A program made the translations under genes and the position numbers. From an uncultured Eudoraea sp. (GTDB lineage Bacteria > Bacteroidota > Bacteroidia > Flavobacteriales > Flavobacteriaceae): 64,000 bases of DNA. Location: the NCBI RefSeq assembly GCF_947260015.1, contig NZ_CAMYOM010000030.1, forward strand, positions 1 to 64,000, given 5' to 3'. Position 1 is the first letter of the stretch; every line of letters begins with the position of its first letter. The notes under the pieces were generated by a model, which ran no database searches, had not been told where the DNA came from, and was given only the letters and a program-made list of their open reading frames with translations. Positions 31,637 through 41,443 of this stretch are shown here, piece after piece.

Positions 31637-34294
31637 ATGATGGAAAATCGCATTACTTTAGTAAGAAATTACGGTCGAATGTTGCGTGAAACCCGAACAC
31701 CTTCCTATGATTACCTTATAAAACAGTTACCTATTTCAACGGTATTTGTGGACAAGAAATTCAAAATAATCCATGCCTCAGATAAATGGATTACCGATTT
31801 TGATTTTGCCAAAAGAGCTGTTCTTGGAAAGTCATTATTTGAACTCTTTGAAGACATCAGTAAATCTTGGAAAAAAGACCTCAATGCTGTACTTAAAGGC
31901 AAAGCCAGGCTAACTGGCATAGAAAACTTTTATGATACTCAAAAAAATGAAAAGTGGTTTGAGTGGGTAAATGTTCCGTGGTATGACGAAAAGGAAAATA
32001 TTATTGGTGTCATTATTCAAACAAAGGATATTTCTGATACAATTTTTGATGATATTAAGCTGGAAAAGCTTGAAATTTTGCTTAGGGATAAATCCGAAAT
32101 TTCAAAAATTGGAAGTTGGGAGTATGACGCAGTCCAGGATAAATTATCCTGGTGTAAAATAACCAAAAGAATTCATGAGCTACCTGAAGATTTTGAACCA
32201 GATATTGAAAGTAGTATAAATTTTTATAAGGAAGGCTATAATAGAAATACAATAGCCATGGCAGTTGATAGAGCTATGACAAAGGGGATAGCCTGGAATG
32301 AGACTTTACAATTAATAACCGCAAAAGGAAAAGAAATCTCAGTTTTAGCGGCAGGAAAACCTGTTTTTAAAAATGAAAAGTTTTTGGGCCTTATTGGCAC
32401 ATTTAAAGATATTACAGATGAAGTACTGAACAAGGCAAGAACGGAAGAACAAGAACGTATTTTCAGCAGTATTTTTAATTCTTCTTATCAGTTTACCGGT
32501 ATTTTGGATACCGAAGGTACTTTCCTGGAAGTAAACGATACTGCTTTACAATTTTCCGACCTTAAGCAGGAGGATATAATTAACAAAAAGTTTTGGGACG
32601 CCTACTGGTGGCCAATTCCGGATATGGTAAAAGAAGGGTTAAAGCAGGTTGTAGCTGCCGCAGCCCAGGGAGAGTTTATGCGGAGTGAGATAGTGGTTCT
32701 GGATAAAAATAAACAACCTATCCCTGTAGATTTCAGTCTAAAACCTATTTACAACGAAGATGATAAAGTAGTATCCCTTTTGGCCGAGGGCCGTATGATT
32801 AAAGAAATGGTTGAGGCCAGACAGAAGCTTAAAATAAGTGAAAGGAAATTTAGGTCCTTATATGAGTTGTCTCCAATTGCTTATATACTTAGTGATTTTG
32901 ATACCGGGGAGATCCTGGATTTTAATAGTTCCTTTGAAACGGCAACAGCCTATAGTAAAGAAGACATGGCAAACTTAAAGTTCGCCGATATTATACCAGA
33001 TTCATCCAAGCATAAATTGATTAATTTCTTAGAGGAAGTAGATTCAAAAGGTACTTATGGTCCTTTTGAACATATGTTTACCAAAAAGAATGGAACGACA
33101 TATCCCGTTTTAATAAGTGGATCCTTGGTAGGCAACAAAAAAGGAAGAAAATTACTTTGGTCAACTGCACAGGACATCTCCGAAGTAAAGAAAAAAGAAA
33201 AACAAATTAGGGAAGAGAAAAAACTATTAAAGACATTAATAGATAACTTACCTCTTAATGTCTATATAAAAGATCTTGAATCCAGGAAAATTTTAGTGAA
33301 TAAATCAGAATTGATTTATTGTGGGTTAAAGGAAGAATCTGAGGTTATAGGCAAAAGTGATAATGATTTTTACGACGAAAAATCCGCTTTAATTTCCAGA
33401 GAAGAAGACCTGGATGTCATTAATAGCTTAAATCCAATTTTGGGTAAAGAAACAATAAGTGTGAAAAAAGATGGAAGTTTAACGAAATTTTTGACTTCCA
33501 AAATTCCACTTATTGGTCCGGATGGTAAGGCCAATGGTCTGATAGGGATAAGCATGGATATTTCTGATCTTAAACAACAGGAGCAGGAACTTAGAGACCT
33601 TATAAATGTTACTTCTATTCAAAACAAACAGTTAATTAATTTTGCTCACATTGTATCACATAATTTAAGATCTCATACGGCAAATTTTTCCATGTTATTG
33701 GAGTTTCTGGTCGAGGAAAAAGACGCGAATGAACAGGAGAATATAGTAAGAATGCTCACCGAGGCATCCGATAACTTATTGGAAACCCTGGACAACCTAA
33801 ATGAAGTAGTGGCCATTAGTACCAACGTAAATCTAGATAAAAAACCAGTTAATCTAAATGAAAAAATTGCAGCTGCGGAGCAAAATTTAGCAGCATATCT
33901 TAAAAAGAACAATGCTAAAATTATAAATAATATACCCGATGACACTTCTATTAATGTAATACCCGCTTATATTGACAGTATACTAATGAACTTTATTACC
34001 AATGCTGTAAAATATAAGGACGACAGCCGAGATCCGGTAATAAAATTAACTGTCTCTAAAAACGAGAAATATACTATTTTTAGTATAGAAGATAATGGAC
34101 TTGGTATTGATTTGAATAAATATGGAGAAAAATTATTTGGAATGTACAAAACATTCCATGATAACTCAGATGCAAGGGGTATTGGGTTATATATTACTAA
34201 AAATCAAATTGAGGCCATGAATGGAAAGATTATGGCTTGCAGTGAGGTGGGTAAAGGAACTACGTTTAATATATATTTTAATGACAAAAATTAA
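31637..34294 (+). CDS. Multi-PAS sensor histidine kinase (cytoplasmic)
   Basis: An 885-residue kinase without membrane spans. Five PAS-like domains follow each other (about 25-130, 150-265, 270-390, 400-520 and 525-650). The dimerisation helix has the phosphoacceptor H675 in IVSHNLRSHTANF, a variant of the HisKA motif frequent in Bacteroidota. The ATPase domain shows NFITNAVKYKD (N box), IEDNGLGID (G1) and ARGIGLYITKNQIEAMNG (G2). The 3' end overlaps the following response regulator by 14 bases, so the two are a cognate pair. The stimulus, perhaps light, oxygen or a small ligand, cannot be read. Confidence 0.88.
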   Translation: MMENRITLVRNYGRMLRETRTPSYDYLIKQLPISTVFVDKKFKIIHASDKWITDFDFAKRAVLGKSLFELFEDISKSWKKDLNAVLKGKARLTGIENFYDTQKNEKWFEWVNVPWYDEKENIIGVIIQTKDISDTIFDDIKLEKLEILLRDKSEISKIGSWEYDAVQDKLSWCKITKRIHELPEDFEPDIESSINFYKEGYNRNTIAMAVDRAMTKGIAWNETLQLITAKGKEISVLAAGKPVFKNEKFLGLIGTFKDITDEVLNKARTEEQERIFSSIFNSSYQFTGILDTEGTFLEVNDTALQFSDLKQEDIINKKFWDAYWWPIPDMVKEGLKQVVAAAAQGEFMRSEIVVLDKNKQPIPVDFSLKPIYNEDDKVVSLLAEGRMIKEMVEARQKLKISERKFRSLYELSPIAYILSDFDTGEILDFNSSFETATAYSKEDMANLKFADIIPDSSKHKLINFLEEVDSKGTYGPFEHMFTKKNGTTYPVLISGSLVGNKKGRKLLWSTAQDISEVKKKEKQIREEKKLLKTLIDNLPLNVYIKDLESRKILVNKSELIYCGLKEESEVIGKSDNDFYDEKSALISREEDLDVINSLNPILGKETISVKKDGSLTKFLTSKIPLIGPDGKANGLIGISMDISDLKQQEQELRDLINVTSIQNKQLINFAHIVSHNLRSHTANFSMLLEFLVEEKDANEQENIVRMLTEASDNLLETLDNLNEVVAISTNVNLDKKPVNLNEKIAAAEQNLAAYLKKNNAKIINNIPDDTSINVIPAYIDSILMNFITNAVKYKDDSRDPVIKLTVSKNEKYTIFSIEDNGLGIDLNKYGEKLFGMYKTFHDNSDARGIGLYITKNQIEAMNGKIMACSEVGKGTTFNIYFNDKN

Positions 34295-34685
34295 GTCAAT
34301 AGCCATTATAGATGATGATCCAATAACCGTTTTCGGAATTAAAAGAATGCTTAGCACCTTAAACGTAAGTGAGAATATAAATAGTTATGTAAACGGGAAA
34401 GAAGCCATTGATGATTTTAAAAGTATTATAAAAAATAACGAAGAAATCCCCGAGGTTATATTTTTGGATATAAACATGCCCATAATGGATGGATGGCAAT
34501 TTCTTGAAGAATTCATAACATTGCCCATAGCACATAAGATAAGAATCAATATTTTAACTTCATCTATAGATCCGGCCGACAGGGAGAACTGGCAATACTA
34601 TATGACCAGGACGCACCACATTATAGATTACAAAAACAAGCCTATACAAAAGAAGGAAATTGAAGAGATTACGAAGGCAGCTTAA
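34281..34685 (+). CDS. Single-domain (CheY-like) response regulator
   Basis: A 134-residue receiver domain with acidic pocket D11-D13 (IIDDDPI), phosphoacceptor D63 in FLDINMPIMDGWQF, the Thr/Ser switch in ILTSSIDP and lysine in KNKPI. There is no output domain, so it must act by protein contact or a phosphorelay. Start is ATG 34281, inside the end of the kinase gene. Confidence 0.88.
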   Translation: MTKIKSIAIIDDDPITVFGIKRMLSTLNVSENINSYVNGKEAIDDFKSIIKNNEEIPEVIFLDINMPIMDGWQFLEEFITLPIAHKIRINILTSSIDPADRENWQYYMTRTHHIIDYKNKPIQKKEIEEITKAA

Positions 34686-34750
34686 ATCATAAGCCGGAAT
34701 TTTGTTTAATTTTGATAAGGGATTTGCCAGAATTTATATTTCCAATTTTC

Positions 34751-36505
34751 ATGAAACGCCTCTTAGTTTTCTTTTTATGTGCTTCACTTATTTCTTGCGA
34801 AAATAAAGAAGAAGACAAAAAAACTGAATTTGTTACCCCTTTTGAAGCCTCTGAAGGGAAAAAAACACCTACTTATGCGGAGACCATTGATTTCTATATT
34901 GCTTTAGCAAAAGAATTTCCAGAAATAAATATTCAAACTATTGGTGAAACAGATAGTGGATATCCTCTGCATGTGGTGACATACAACCCTGAAGGCGACT
35001 TTAATTTCGACAAAATAGGACAGAGAAAAACTACTATATTAATTAATAGTGGTATTCATCCAGGCGAAAGTGACGGAGTGGACGCCAGCATGCTTTTATT
35101 TAGAGACTTGGGGACTAAAAAACTACCAGCGCCAAAAAATATTGTCCTTGTAACCATTCCAATCTACAATGTAGGCGGTGCTTTGAATCGGAATTCTACA
35201 TCAAGAGTAAATCAGAATGGGCCTGAAGAGTATGGCTTTCGGGGAAATTCCAAAAATTATGATCTTAACAGAGATTTTATAAAAAATGACACCAAGAATG
35301 GCCGAACATTTGCTAAAATCTTTCATTTGGTTAAGCCAGATATTTTTATTGATAATCATGTCAGTAATGGCGCAGACTATCAATACACACTTACTCATCT
35401 ATTTACCCAGCATAATAAATTGGGAGATAAAATGGGAGCTTATTTACATCATGAGTTTAAACCAGCTTTAGAAGCTTCACTGGTAGACGAAGGCTGGGAT
35501 ATTGCTCCTTTTGTCAACGTGTATAACAAAGTTCCTGAAAATGGATTCTCTCAGTTTATGGACCACCCAAGATATTCTACAGGTTACACGGCCCTATGGG
35601 GCACCTTAGGGATGATGTTGGAAACACATATGCTTAAACCATACAAGCAAAGGGTAAAAGGCACTTACACTTTTTTAAATAAAGTTATGTTACTAGCCGA
35701 ATCCCAAAGTAAAAAAATAAAAGAAATACGAGAGGATATCCAGAGCAGCAGAAAGAATTGGGAGTATTATCCGTTATCCTGGGAAATAGATTCCACGCGT
35801 ACTACGATACTGAATTTCAAAGGCTACCATGCAGACACTGTTCAAAGTGAGGTTACAGGCTTACCCAGACTAATTTATGACCGTAGTAGGCCATTTAACA
35901 AAGAAGTCTCTTACCACAATTATTTTGTGTCCAAAGATTCTGTGACAATTCCGAAGGCATATGTTGTGAGTAAGGCATGGAATAGGGTTATAAATCTTAT
36001 GGATTTAAATGAGATTTCATATTCACTTGTAAAAGAAGATACCTCACTAATCGCAGAGGTATATAAAATAAAAGATTACAAAACCAGACTCAATCCCTAT
36101 GAAGGGCATTACCCGCATTATAACACCAAGGTTTTGTGTTCAAATAAACGCGTGGCCGTTTATGAAGGCGATTATATAATTCCTACAGATCAGCCGGGAA
36201 TTCGATATATTATGGAAACTCTTGAACCCGCAGCTGTAGATTCATTTTTTAATTGGAATTTTTTTGATCCTATTTTACAGCAAAAAGAAGGTTTCTCACC
36301 CTATGTGTTCGAGGATCTTGCACTAGAAATATTAAGAGATAATCATCGCCTTCGCGAGAGTTTTGAATACAAAAAAGAGAGGGATGAAGCCTTTAGTCAA
36401 AATTCATACGATCAATTGCAATGGATATATACGCGTTCCAAATATTATGAAGCTTCCCATTTACGGTATCCTGTTTATCGTATTCCAAAGGATACAACTA
36501 ACTAA
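34751..36505 (+). CDS. M14 zinc carboxypeptidase family lipoprotein
   Basis: A 584-residue exported protein starting at ATG 34751 with a lipoprotein signal (RLLVFFLCASLISC). The M14 zinc site is visible as GIHPGESDG (His and Glu ligands) with a later histidine in IFIDNHVSNGADYQY. The large C-terminal half (about 350-584) is specific to a Bacteroidota group. It would cut peptides, perhaps from the wall, in the periplasm or on the surface. It converges on the Nudix gene with 11 bases between. Confidence 0.8.
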   Translation: MKRLLVFFLCASLISCENKEEDKKTEFVTPFEASEGKKTPTYAETIDFYIALAKEFPEINIQTIGETDSGYPLHVVTYNPEGDFNFDKIGQRKTTILINSGIHPGESDGVDASMLLFRDLGTKKLPAPKNIVLVTIPIYNVGGALNRNSTSRVNQNGPEEYGFRGNSKNYDLNRDFIKNDTKNGRTFAKIFHLVKPDIFIDNHVSNGADYQYTLTHLFTQHNKLGDKMGAYLHHEFKPALEASLVDEGWDIAPFVNVYNKVPENGFSQFMDHPRYSTGYTALWGTLGMMLETHMLKPYKQRVKGTYTFLNKVMLLAESQSKKIKEIREDIQSSRKNWEYYPLSWEIDSTRTTILNFKGYHADTVQSEVTGLPRLIYDRSRPFNKEVSYHNYFVSKDSVTIPKAYVVSKAWNRVINLMDLNEISYSLVKEDTSLIAEVYKIKDYKTRLNPYEGHYPHYNTKVLCSNKRVAVYEGDYIIPTDQPGIRYIMETLEPAAVDSFFNWNFFDPILQQKEGFSPYVFEDLALEILRDNHRLRESFEYKKERDEAFSQNSYDQLQWIYTRSKYYEASHLRYPVYRIPKDTTN

Positions 36506-36516
36506 TTAAAACAAAA

Positions 36517-37104
36517 CTAATCTGCAAATAGTGATTTTATATTGGTATAAGAATTTTCCAGAGCCTTATGAATTTTCTGAGGCCCTTTCCATTTAACTTT
36601 TTCTATGCCCTCGCTTTTTTGACCAACTAACTTTCCTTTGTAAGCTGTTTTCATTGCATACCAATGAACTTCCTTGAGCTTGTAGATTCCGTTTCTTTTA
36701 AAAATGTGGTAAGTAGTCCTCAGGAAATTTTCAATCTTTAACCCTTTTACCCCAGTTTCTTCTTCAACTTCTCTAAGTGCACAATCTTCAATAGACTCGC
36801 CTTTTTCACGTTTTCCTTTGGGCAGGTCCCATTTATCATTCCTATATATAAAAAGAACTTTACCCTTTTTGTTGGTCACCACACCACCACCGGCAATTTC
36901 CATTGGAATTTTTTTTGTAAATTTTTTTAAAATTTCCTCGTGGTTAGGATGATAAATAAATGCCCTGTTCATCTTTTTTTTTGCCAATGCATCGATTGCA
37001 TTGTTAATGGCTTCGCCATTCATCATAAAATACTCACCATTCACGGTATCCGACAATTTGTTTGTTAAAATCAAAGGGGCATCTTTAACAAAAACTTTAT
37101 ACAT
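36517..37104 (-). CDS. Nudix hydrolase
   Basis: A 195-residue Nudix protein. The Nudix box is complete: GKREKGESIEDCALREVEEETG, with the REVEEE core that holds Mg2+. It is preceded by WDLPKG. The N-terminal 65 residues (MYKVFVKDAPLILTNK and following) form a separate small domain typical of Bacteroidota members. The substrate is unknown. ATG 37104 is only 7 bases from the pyrE start on the other strand. Confidence 0.87.
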   Translation of the reverse strand: MYKVFVKDAPLILTNKLSDTVNGEYFMMNGEAINNAIDALAKKKMNRAFIYHPNHEEILKKFTKKIPMEIAGGGVVTNKKGKVLFIYRNDKWDLPKGKREKGESIEDCALREVEEETGVKGLKIENFLRTTYHIFKRNGIYKLKEVHWYAMKTAYKGKLVGQKSEGIEKVKWKGPQKIHKALENSYTNIKSLFAD

Positions 37105-37107
37105 TTG
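37100..37107 (+). promoter_or_regulatory. Probable -7 box of pyrE
   Basis: TACATTTG, five bases before the pyrE ATG at 37112 and overlapping the Nudix start codon. No TTG is seen at the -33 position. If used, it would give a message starting at the ATG. Confidence 0.4.
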
Positions 37108-37111
37108 TGAA

Positions 37112-37753
37112 ATGGTTTTAGATAAGCACACTGCGGCAAAAACAGCCGAGCTCCTACTGCAAATTAATGCAATAAAGTTGAAACCAGAAAATCCTTTTAC
37201 TTGGGCCTCCGGGTGGAAATCTCCAATTTATTGTGACAACAGGGTAATTCTGTCCTTTCCGGAGATCAGAAATTATATAAGAGAACAAATTGCAAAACAA
37301 CTTGTCGACTTATATGGGAAGCCAGATATAATTGCTGGTGTGGCCACGGGGGCAATTGGAATTGGGATGCTTGTTGCGGACTATCTGGGGTTGCCTTTTA
37401 TTTATGTAAGGCCGGAAGCTAAGTCCCATGGAAGACAAAATCAAATTGAGGGTCAGTTATCAGCTAATCAGACTGTTGTTGTTATTGAAGATCTTATAAG
37501 CACTGGTAAAAGCAGCCTTAATGCAGTAGAAGCCTTAAAGCTGAACGGAGCAGTGGTAAAGGGTATGTTAGCAATTTTTACATACGGTTTTAGTATATCT
37601 GAAGAGAGTTTTAAAGATAAAGGGATAGAACTTCACACGCTTAGCAATTATGAATATCTTATTGAGCAAGCCTCTTCCAGCAAACATATTAAGGAGGGCC
37701 AATTAAAAACACTAATTGAATGGAGAAACAATCCTTCAATATGGAAATCATGA
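37112..37753 (+). CDS. pyrE: Orotate phosphoribosyltransferase
   Basis: A 213-residue enzyme of pyrimidine synthesis. The PRPP motif is VVVIEDLISTGKSS, with VATGAIGIGMLVADYL and YVRPEAKSHGRQNQIEG upstream and FTWASGWKSPIYCDNR at the N-terminus. I start at ATG 37112; the longer frame to 37001 runs through the Nudix gene on the other strand. Confidence 0.95.
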   Translation: MVLDKHTAAKTAELLLQINAIKLKPENPFTWASGWKSPIYCDNRVILSFPEIRNYIREQIAKQLVDLYGKPDIIAGVATGAIGIGMLVADYLGLPFIYVRPEAKSHGRQNQIEGQLSANQTVVVIEDLISTGKSSLNAVEALKLNGAVVKGMLAIFTYGFSISEESFKDKGIELHTLSNYEYLIEQASSSKHIKEGQLKTLIEWRNNPSIWKS

Positions 37754-37757
37754 AATA

Positions 37758-38150
37758 ATGGAAATAGTAACTGAAAAGAAAACCGTTTCAAAAAACGTAA
37801 AGGATGTTTATGAATTTGTTATTGATCTTAAAAATTTTGAGCAATTAATGCCGGATAGCATCGATAAATTTGAAGTTTTAGACACAGACACTTTCTTATT
37901 TGCTCTTAAAGGGATGCCGCAAATAGTACTTAAAAGAAAAAAACAACAACCTTTTAATAAACTGGTATTAGGAGCTGCCAGTGAAAAATTGCCATTTACA
38001 CTTACTGTGGATATCGATTCTAAAAACGATAACCAAACAGAAGTAATGTTAAGCTTCGAAGGAGAATTTAATTCAATGATGGCTATGATGATAAAAACGC
38101 CCATTACTAATTTTATGAATGCACTATCAGATAATTTGAGCGAAATTTAA
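37758..38150 (+). CDS. SRPBCC (START-like) family protein
   Basis: A 130-residue protein with the SRPBCC ligand-pocket pattern: a first strand VTEKKTVSKNVKDVYEFVIDLKNFEQLMP, central strands and a long C-terminal helix (ITNFMNALSDNLSEI). It starts 4 bases after pyrE and is likely cotranslated with it. The orthologue follows pyrE in other Flavobacteriaceae as I recall. Ligand and role are unknown. Confidence 0.75.
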   Translation: MEIVTEKKTVSKNVKDVYEFVIDLKNFEQLMPDSIDKFEVLDTDTFLFALKGMPQIVLKRKKQQPFNKLVLGAASEKLPFTLTVDIDSKNDNQTEVMLSFEGEFNSMMAMMIKTPITNFMNALSDNLSEI

Positions 38151-38180
38151 AAATCATTCCTATAGTATAACCATTAAGTT

Positions 38181-38933
38181 TTAGTGTAAAAGTTCCAATT
38201 CCTTAAATGCATATTCCTTTAAAATAGAATCTTCCAATTCTATTACTAAATTACCTTCCGCAGAGATTCCACGAATATACCCTGTAAACAACTTGGAATC
38301 CCTGTCTTTGAAAGTAGACGGTTTGTCTATCCTAAATAGTAACATTTCATACTGTTTACGAATATCAGAAACTTTTCCAGATTCAAATTCATTAAAAAGT
38401 ATTTCAAGATTTAGCACTAAAGATGTGAGCACCTCATCAAGATTAAAAGTCTTACCCTTAATTTTTTTTATCGATGATGCTTTTTTTAAATTTCCGAATT
38501 CTAGTTGATTAACGTTCAATCCAAATCCAATTATAGAAGACTGAATTAAATCATTCTTTAAATTATTTTCGATTAGAATACCGCATATCTTAAAATTACC
38601 TGACAGAATGTCGTTAGGCCATTTAACTCGTAAATTTGGTATAAATAATTTTTTAAGTGTATGGTAAACCGCTAATGATGCGATTATATTTAACAAAAAT
38701 TGTTCATGAATACGGTAGTTTTTAAAGTACTTTAAAACGCTAAAAGTTAGGTTTTTACCTGCTTCTGACTCCCATTGAGTCCCCATTTGCCCGCGACCAT
38801 TCAACTGCTCATTCGCAGTAACAATTGTAAAATCTTCCAGTTTCTCTGAAAGCAATAACTTTTTCAGGTAGGCGTTTGTTGAATCCGTGGCATCAAGTTT
38901 GATCCTTTGCATATAGGCTTGTACGTTTTTCAT
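38181..38933 (-). CDS. birA: Biotin--[acetyl-CoA-carboxylase] ligase, without HTH domain
   Basis: A 250-residue monofunctional biotin ligase. DSTNAYLKKLL opens the catalytic domain, GRGQMGTQW is the adenylate loop and RVKWPNDIL the biotin site; the small C-terminal SH3-like domain ends the protein. The N-terminal DNA-binding domain of E. coli BirA is absent, so it should not act as a repressor. It diverges from rsfS. Confidence 0.9.
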   Translation of the reverse strand: MKNVQAYMQRIKLDATDSTNAYLKKLLLSEKLEDFTIVTANEQLNGRGQMGTQWESEAGKNLTFSVLKYFKNYRIHEQFLLNIIASLAVYHTLKKLFIPNLRVKWPNDILSGNFKICGILIENNLKNDLIQSSIIGFGLNVNQLEFGNLKKASSIKKIKGKTFNLDEVLTSLVLNLEILFNEFESGKVSDIRKQYEMLLFRIDKPSTFKDRDSKLFTGYIRGISAEGNLVIELEDSILKEYAFKELELLH

Positions 38934-38979
38934 CTACAATGTTATGTTAAAAACAGTAGCTAAGAAAACAAAAAAACAA

Positions 38980-38987
38980 TAACTTTG
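38980..38987 (+). promoter_or_regulatory. Probable -7 box of the rsfS-ftsH unit
   Basis: TAACTTTG, 19 bases before the rsfS start codon. It fits TAnnTTTG; the -33 element is not clear. Confidence 0.4.
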
Positions 38988-39006
38988 TAGAAATTAAAAT
39001 TATTGA

Positions 39007-39384
39007 ATGCAGAAAAGGAAAGCTAGTGCAGATGAGTTAATTACCTTAATCTTAGATGGAATAGAAGAAGTTAAAGGACTCGAGATAAATGTACTTGACC
39101 TAAGAGAAATAGAAAATACTGTTTGTGACTACTTCATAATTTGTAATGGCACTTCTAATACGCATGTTAATGCGATAGTAAATTCAATCCAAAAAACAGT
39201 AAGTAAGGCATTAAAAGACAAACCATGGCATGTTGAAGGATCTGAAAATGCAGAATGGGTGTTGCTGGACTATGTAAACATTGTTGTTCATGTATTCCAA
39301 AAACATATACGAGAATTTTATGACGTGGAGGGGCTTTGGGGAGACGCAAAGTGCACTATGGTAGAAAGTAGTTTTAATCAGTAA
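39007..39384 (+). CDS. rsfS: Ribosomal silencing factor RsfS
   Basis: A 125-residue protein of the Iojap/RsfS family, which binds L14 and blocks subunit joining in starvation. Family marks: NTVCDYFIICNGTSNTHVNAI, KPWHVEGSENAEWVLLDY and VVHVFQKHIREFYDVEGLWGD. It precedes ftsH by 9 bases. Confidence 0.94.
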   Translation: MQKRKASADELITLILDGIEEVKGLEINVLDLREIENTVCDYFIICNGTSNTHVNAIVNSIQKTVSKALKDKPWHVEGSENAEWVLLDYVNIVVHVFQKHIREFYDVEGLWGDAKCTMVESSFNQ

Positions 39385-39393
39385 AAAAAGACA

Positions 39394-41385
39394 ATGGCAA
39401 AAGATAATAATACCCCGCAAAAGAAACCTAGATTCAGTTCCTGGTGGATTTATGGTTTGATAGCAATATTCTTAATTGCGTTCCAATTCTTTGGAAGTGA
39501 TAATCTCACTTCAACCAAAACAACAACTACCTCAGAATTGCAGGAATATCTTCGCAATGGAGATATCACCAAGATATTGATTATCACCAACACCAATCAG
39601 GCTAAAGTTTTCCTATCTGATGAAGCACTCGCAAAGGATGTGCATAAAGATGTGTCTGAAAAGCCTTTGTTTCCTTCAACAGGTTCTATTCCCCAATATG
39701 TATTGGATTATGGTGATTTACAAATTTTTCAAAATGAAATAACCGAAATAAAAAAGGAGAATAACTTAGATACCATAGTAGAATTTGATAAAGAGTCTAA
39801 TGTCTTTATGGAGTTGTTGTTTTCTATACTCCCATTTGTACTGATCATTGGTATATGGATTTATCTCATGAGAAGAATGTCCGGAGGTGCCGGTGGAGGT
39901 GCAGGTGGTCAGATCTTTAATATTGGAAAATCTAAAGCAAAGTTATTTGACGAAAAAACCGATACAAGAACTTCTTTTAAAGATGTTGCCGGTTTAGAGG
40001 GTGCCAAAGAAGAAGTCGAAGAAATAGTAGAATTCTTGAAGTTCCCTGATAAGTACACTTCCTTAGGAGGTAAAATTCCAAAAGGAGCGATTTTGGTGGG
40101 ACCTCCGGGTACCGGTAAAACATTGCTCGCTAAAGCAGTTGCGGGAGAAGCAAAAGTTCCCTTTTTCTCATTATCTGGATCAGATTTTGTTGAAATGTTT
40201 GTTGGGGTAGGCGCCTCAAGAGTTAGGGATCTGTTTAAGCAGGCGAAGGACAAATCTCCGGCAATTATTTTTATCGATGAAATTGATGCTATAGGACGGG
40301 CAAGAGGTAAAAACAATTTCACTGGATCTAATGATGAACGTGAAAATACCCTGAACCAGTTATTAACGGAAATGGATGGTTTTGGAACAAATACCAATGT
40401 AATTGTATTGGCTGCTACCAACAGAGCTGATGTATTGGATAAAGCTTTGATGCGTGCAGGTAGATTTGACAGACAGATTTATGTTGATCTGCCCGATATT
40501 CGGGAAAGAAAGGAAATATTTGAAGTACATCTTAGACCAATAAAAACTTCTGAGACACTTGATCTTGATTTTCTGGCCAAACAAACACCTGGATTTTCGG
40601 GAGCAGATATAGCCAACGTCTGCAATGAAGCTGCACTTATTGCGGCCCGTAAAGAAAAAAAGGCCGTTAACAAACAAGACTTCCTTGATGCGGTGGACAG
40701 AATTGTCGGTGGACTTGAAAAAAAGAATAAAATTATTACCCCGGAAGAGAAAAAGACTATTGCCTATCATGAGGCTGGCCATGCAACTGTAAGTTGGATG
40801 CTGGAACATGCTGCGCCATTAGTAAAAGTTACTATAGTCCCAAGAGGTCAATCTCTGGGTTCAGCATGGTATTTGCCCGAAGAACGCCTTATCGTTCGTC
40901 CGGATCAAATGAAAGATGAAATGTGCGCCACTTTAGGAGGCAGGGCCGCTGAAAAAGTGATATTTGATAAAATATCTACCGGTGCTCTTAGTGATTTGGA
41001 AAAAGTAACCAAGCAGGCCCGTGCTATGGTAACCATTTATGGGCTTAATGACCAAATTGGAAATATTACCTACTACGACTCCTCCAGTCAAAATGAATAT
41101 GGGTTTACCAAACCTTACAGTGAAGAAACTGCCCAGGTAATTGATGAGGAAATTTCTAAATTAATAGAAGAGCAGTATAGACGAGCTATTGAAGTGCTGA
41201 ATGAAAATAAAGATAAACTTACAGCATTGGCTGAACGCTTATTGGAAAAAGAAGTTATCTTTAAAGAGGATTTAGTTAAAATTTTTGGCAGTCGCCCTTT
41301 TGACAAAGTATTTGATAAAAAAGGTCAGGAAATAGTTGATACTGATGAGCTAGCACCTGAAGAATCTACCAAAGAAAATAAATAA
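39394..41385 (+). CDS. ftsH: ATP-dependent zinc metalloprotease FtsH
   Basis: A 663-residue membrane AAA+ protease. Span 1 is WIYGLIAIFLIAFQFFG, the periplasmic loop runs to span 2 (LLFSILPFVLIIGIWIYL), Walker A is GPPGTGKT (236-243), Walker B IIFIDEIDAIG, the SRH region carries GRFDRQIYVDLPD and the zinc site is HEAGH (459-463). It degrades membrane and regulatory proteins. It lies in an rsfS-ftsH-LUD-cdsA-psd-ACBP series on one strand, joining protein and lipid quality functions. Confidence 0.97.
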   Translation: MAKDNNTPQKKPRFSSWWIYGLIAIFLIAFQFFGSDNLTSTKTTTTSELQEYLRNGDITKILIITNTNQAKVFLSDEALAKDVHKDVSEKPLFPSTGSIPQYVLDYGDLQIFQNEITEIKKENNLDTIVEFDKESNVFMELLFSILPFVLIIGIWIYLMRRMSGGAGGGAGGQIFNIGKSKAKLFDEKTDTRTSFKDVAGLEGAKEEVEEIVEFLKFPDKYTSLGGKIPKGAILVGPPGTGKTLLAKAVAGEAKVPFFSLSGSDFVEMFVGVGASRVRDLFKQAKDKSPAIIFIDEIDAIGRARGKNNFTGSNDERENTLNQLLTEMDGFGTNTNVIVLAATNRADVLDKALMRAGRFDRQIYVDLPDIRERKEIFEVHLRPIKTSETLDLDFLAKQTPGFSGADIANVCNEAALIAARKEKKAVNKQDFLDAVDRIVGGLEKKNKIITPEEKKTIAYHEAGHATVSWMLEHAAPLVKVTIVPRGQSLGSAWYLPEERLIVRPDQMKDEMCATLGGRAAEKVIFDKISTGALSDLEKVTKQARAMVTIYGLNDQIGNITYYDSSSQNEYGFTKPYSEETAQVIDEEISKLIEEQYRRAIEVLNENKDKLTALAERLLEKEVIFKEDLVKIFGSRPFDKVFDKKGQEIVDTDELAPEESTKENK

Positions 41386-41443
41386 TAATTCTAAACGTTG
41401 TTTTTTTAATAAGTCGAGCATTATTTGAAGCCTAATTATATCG

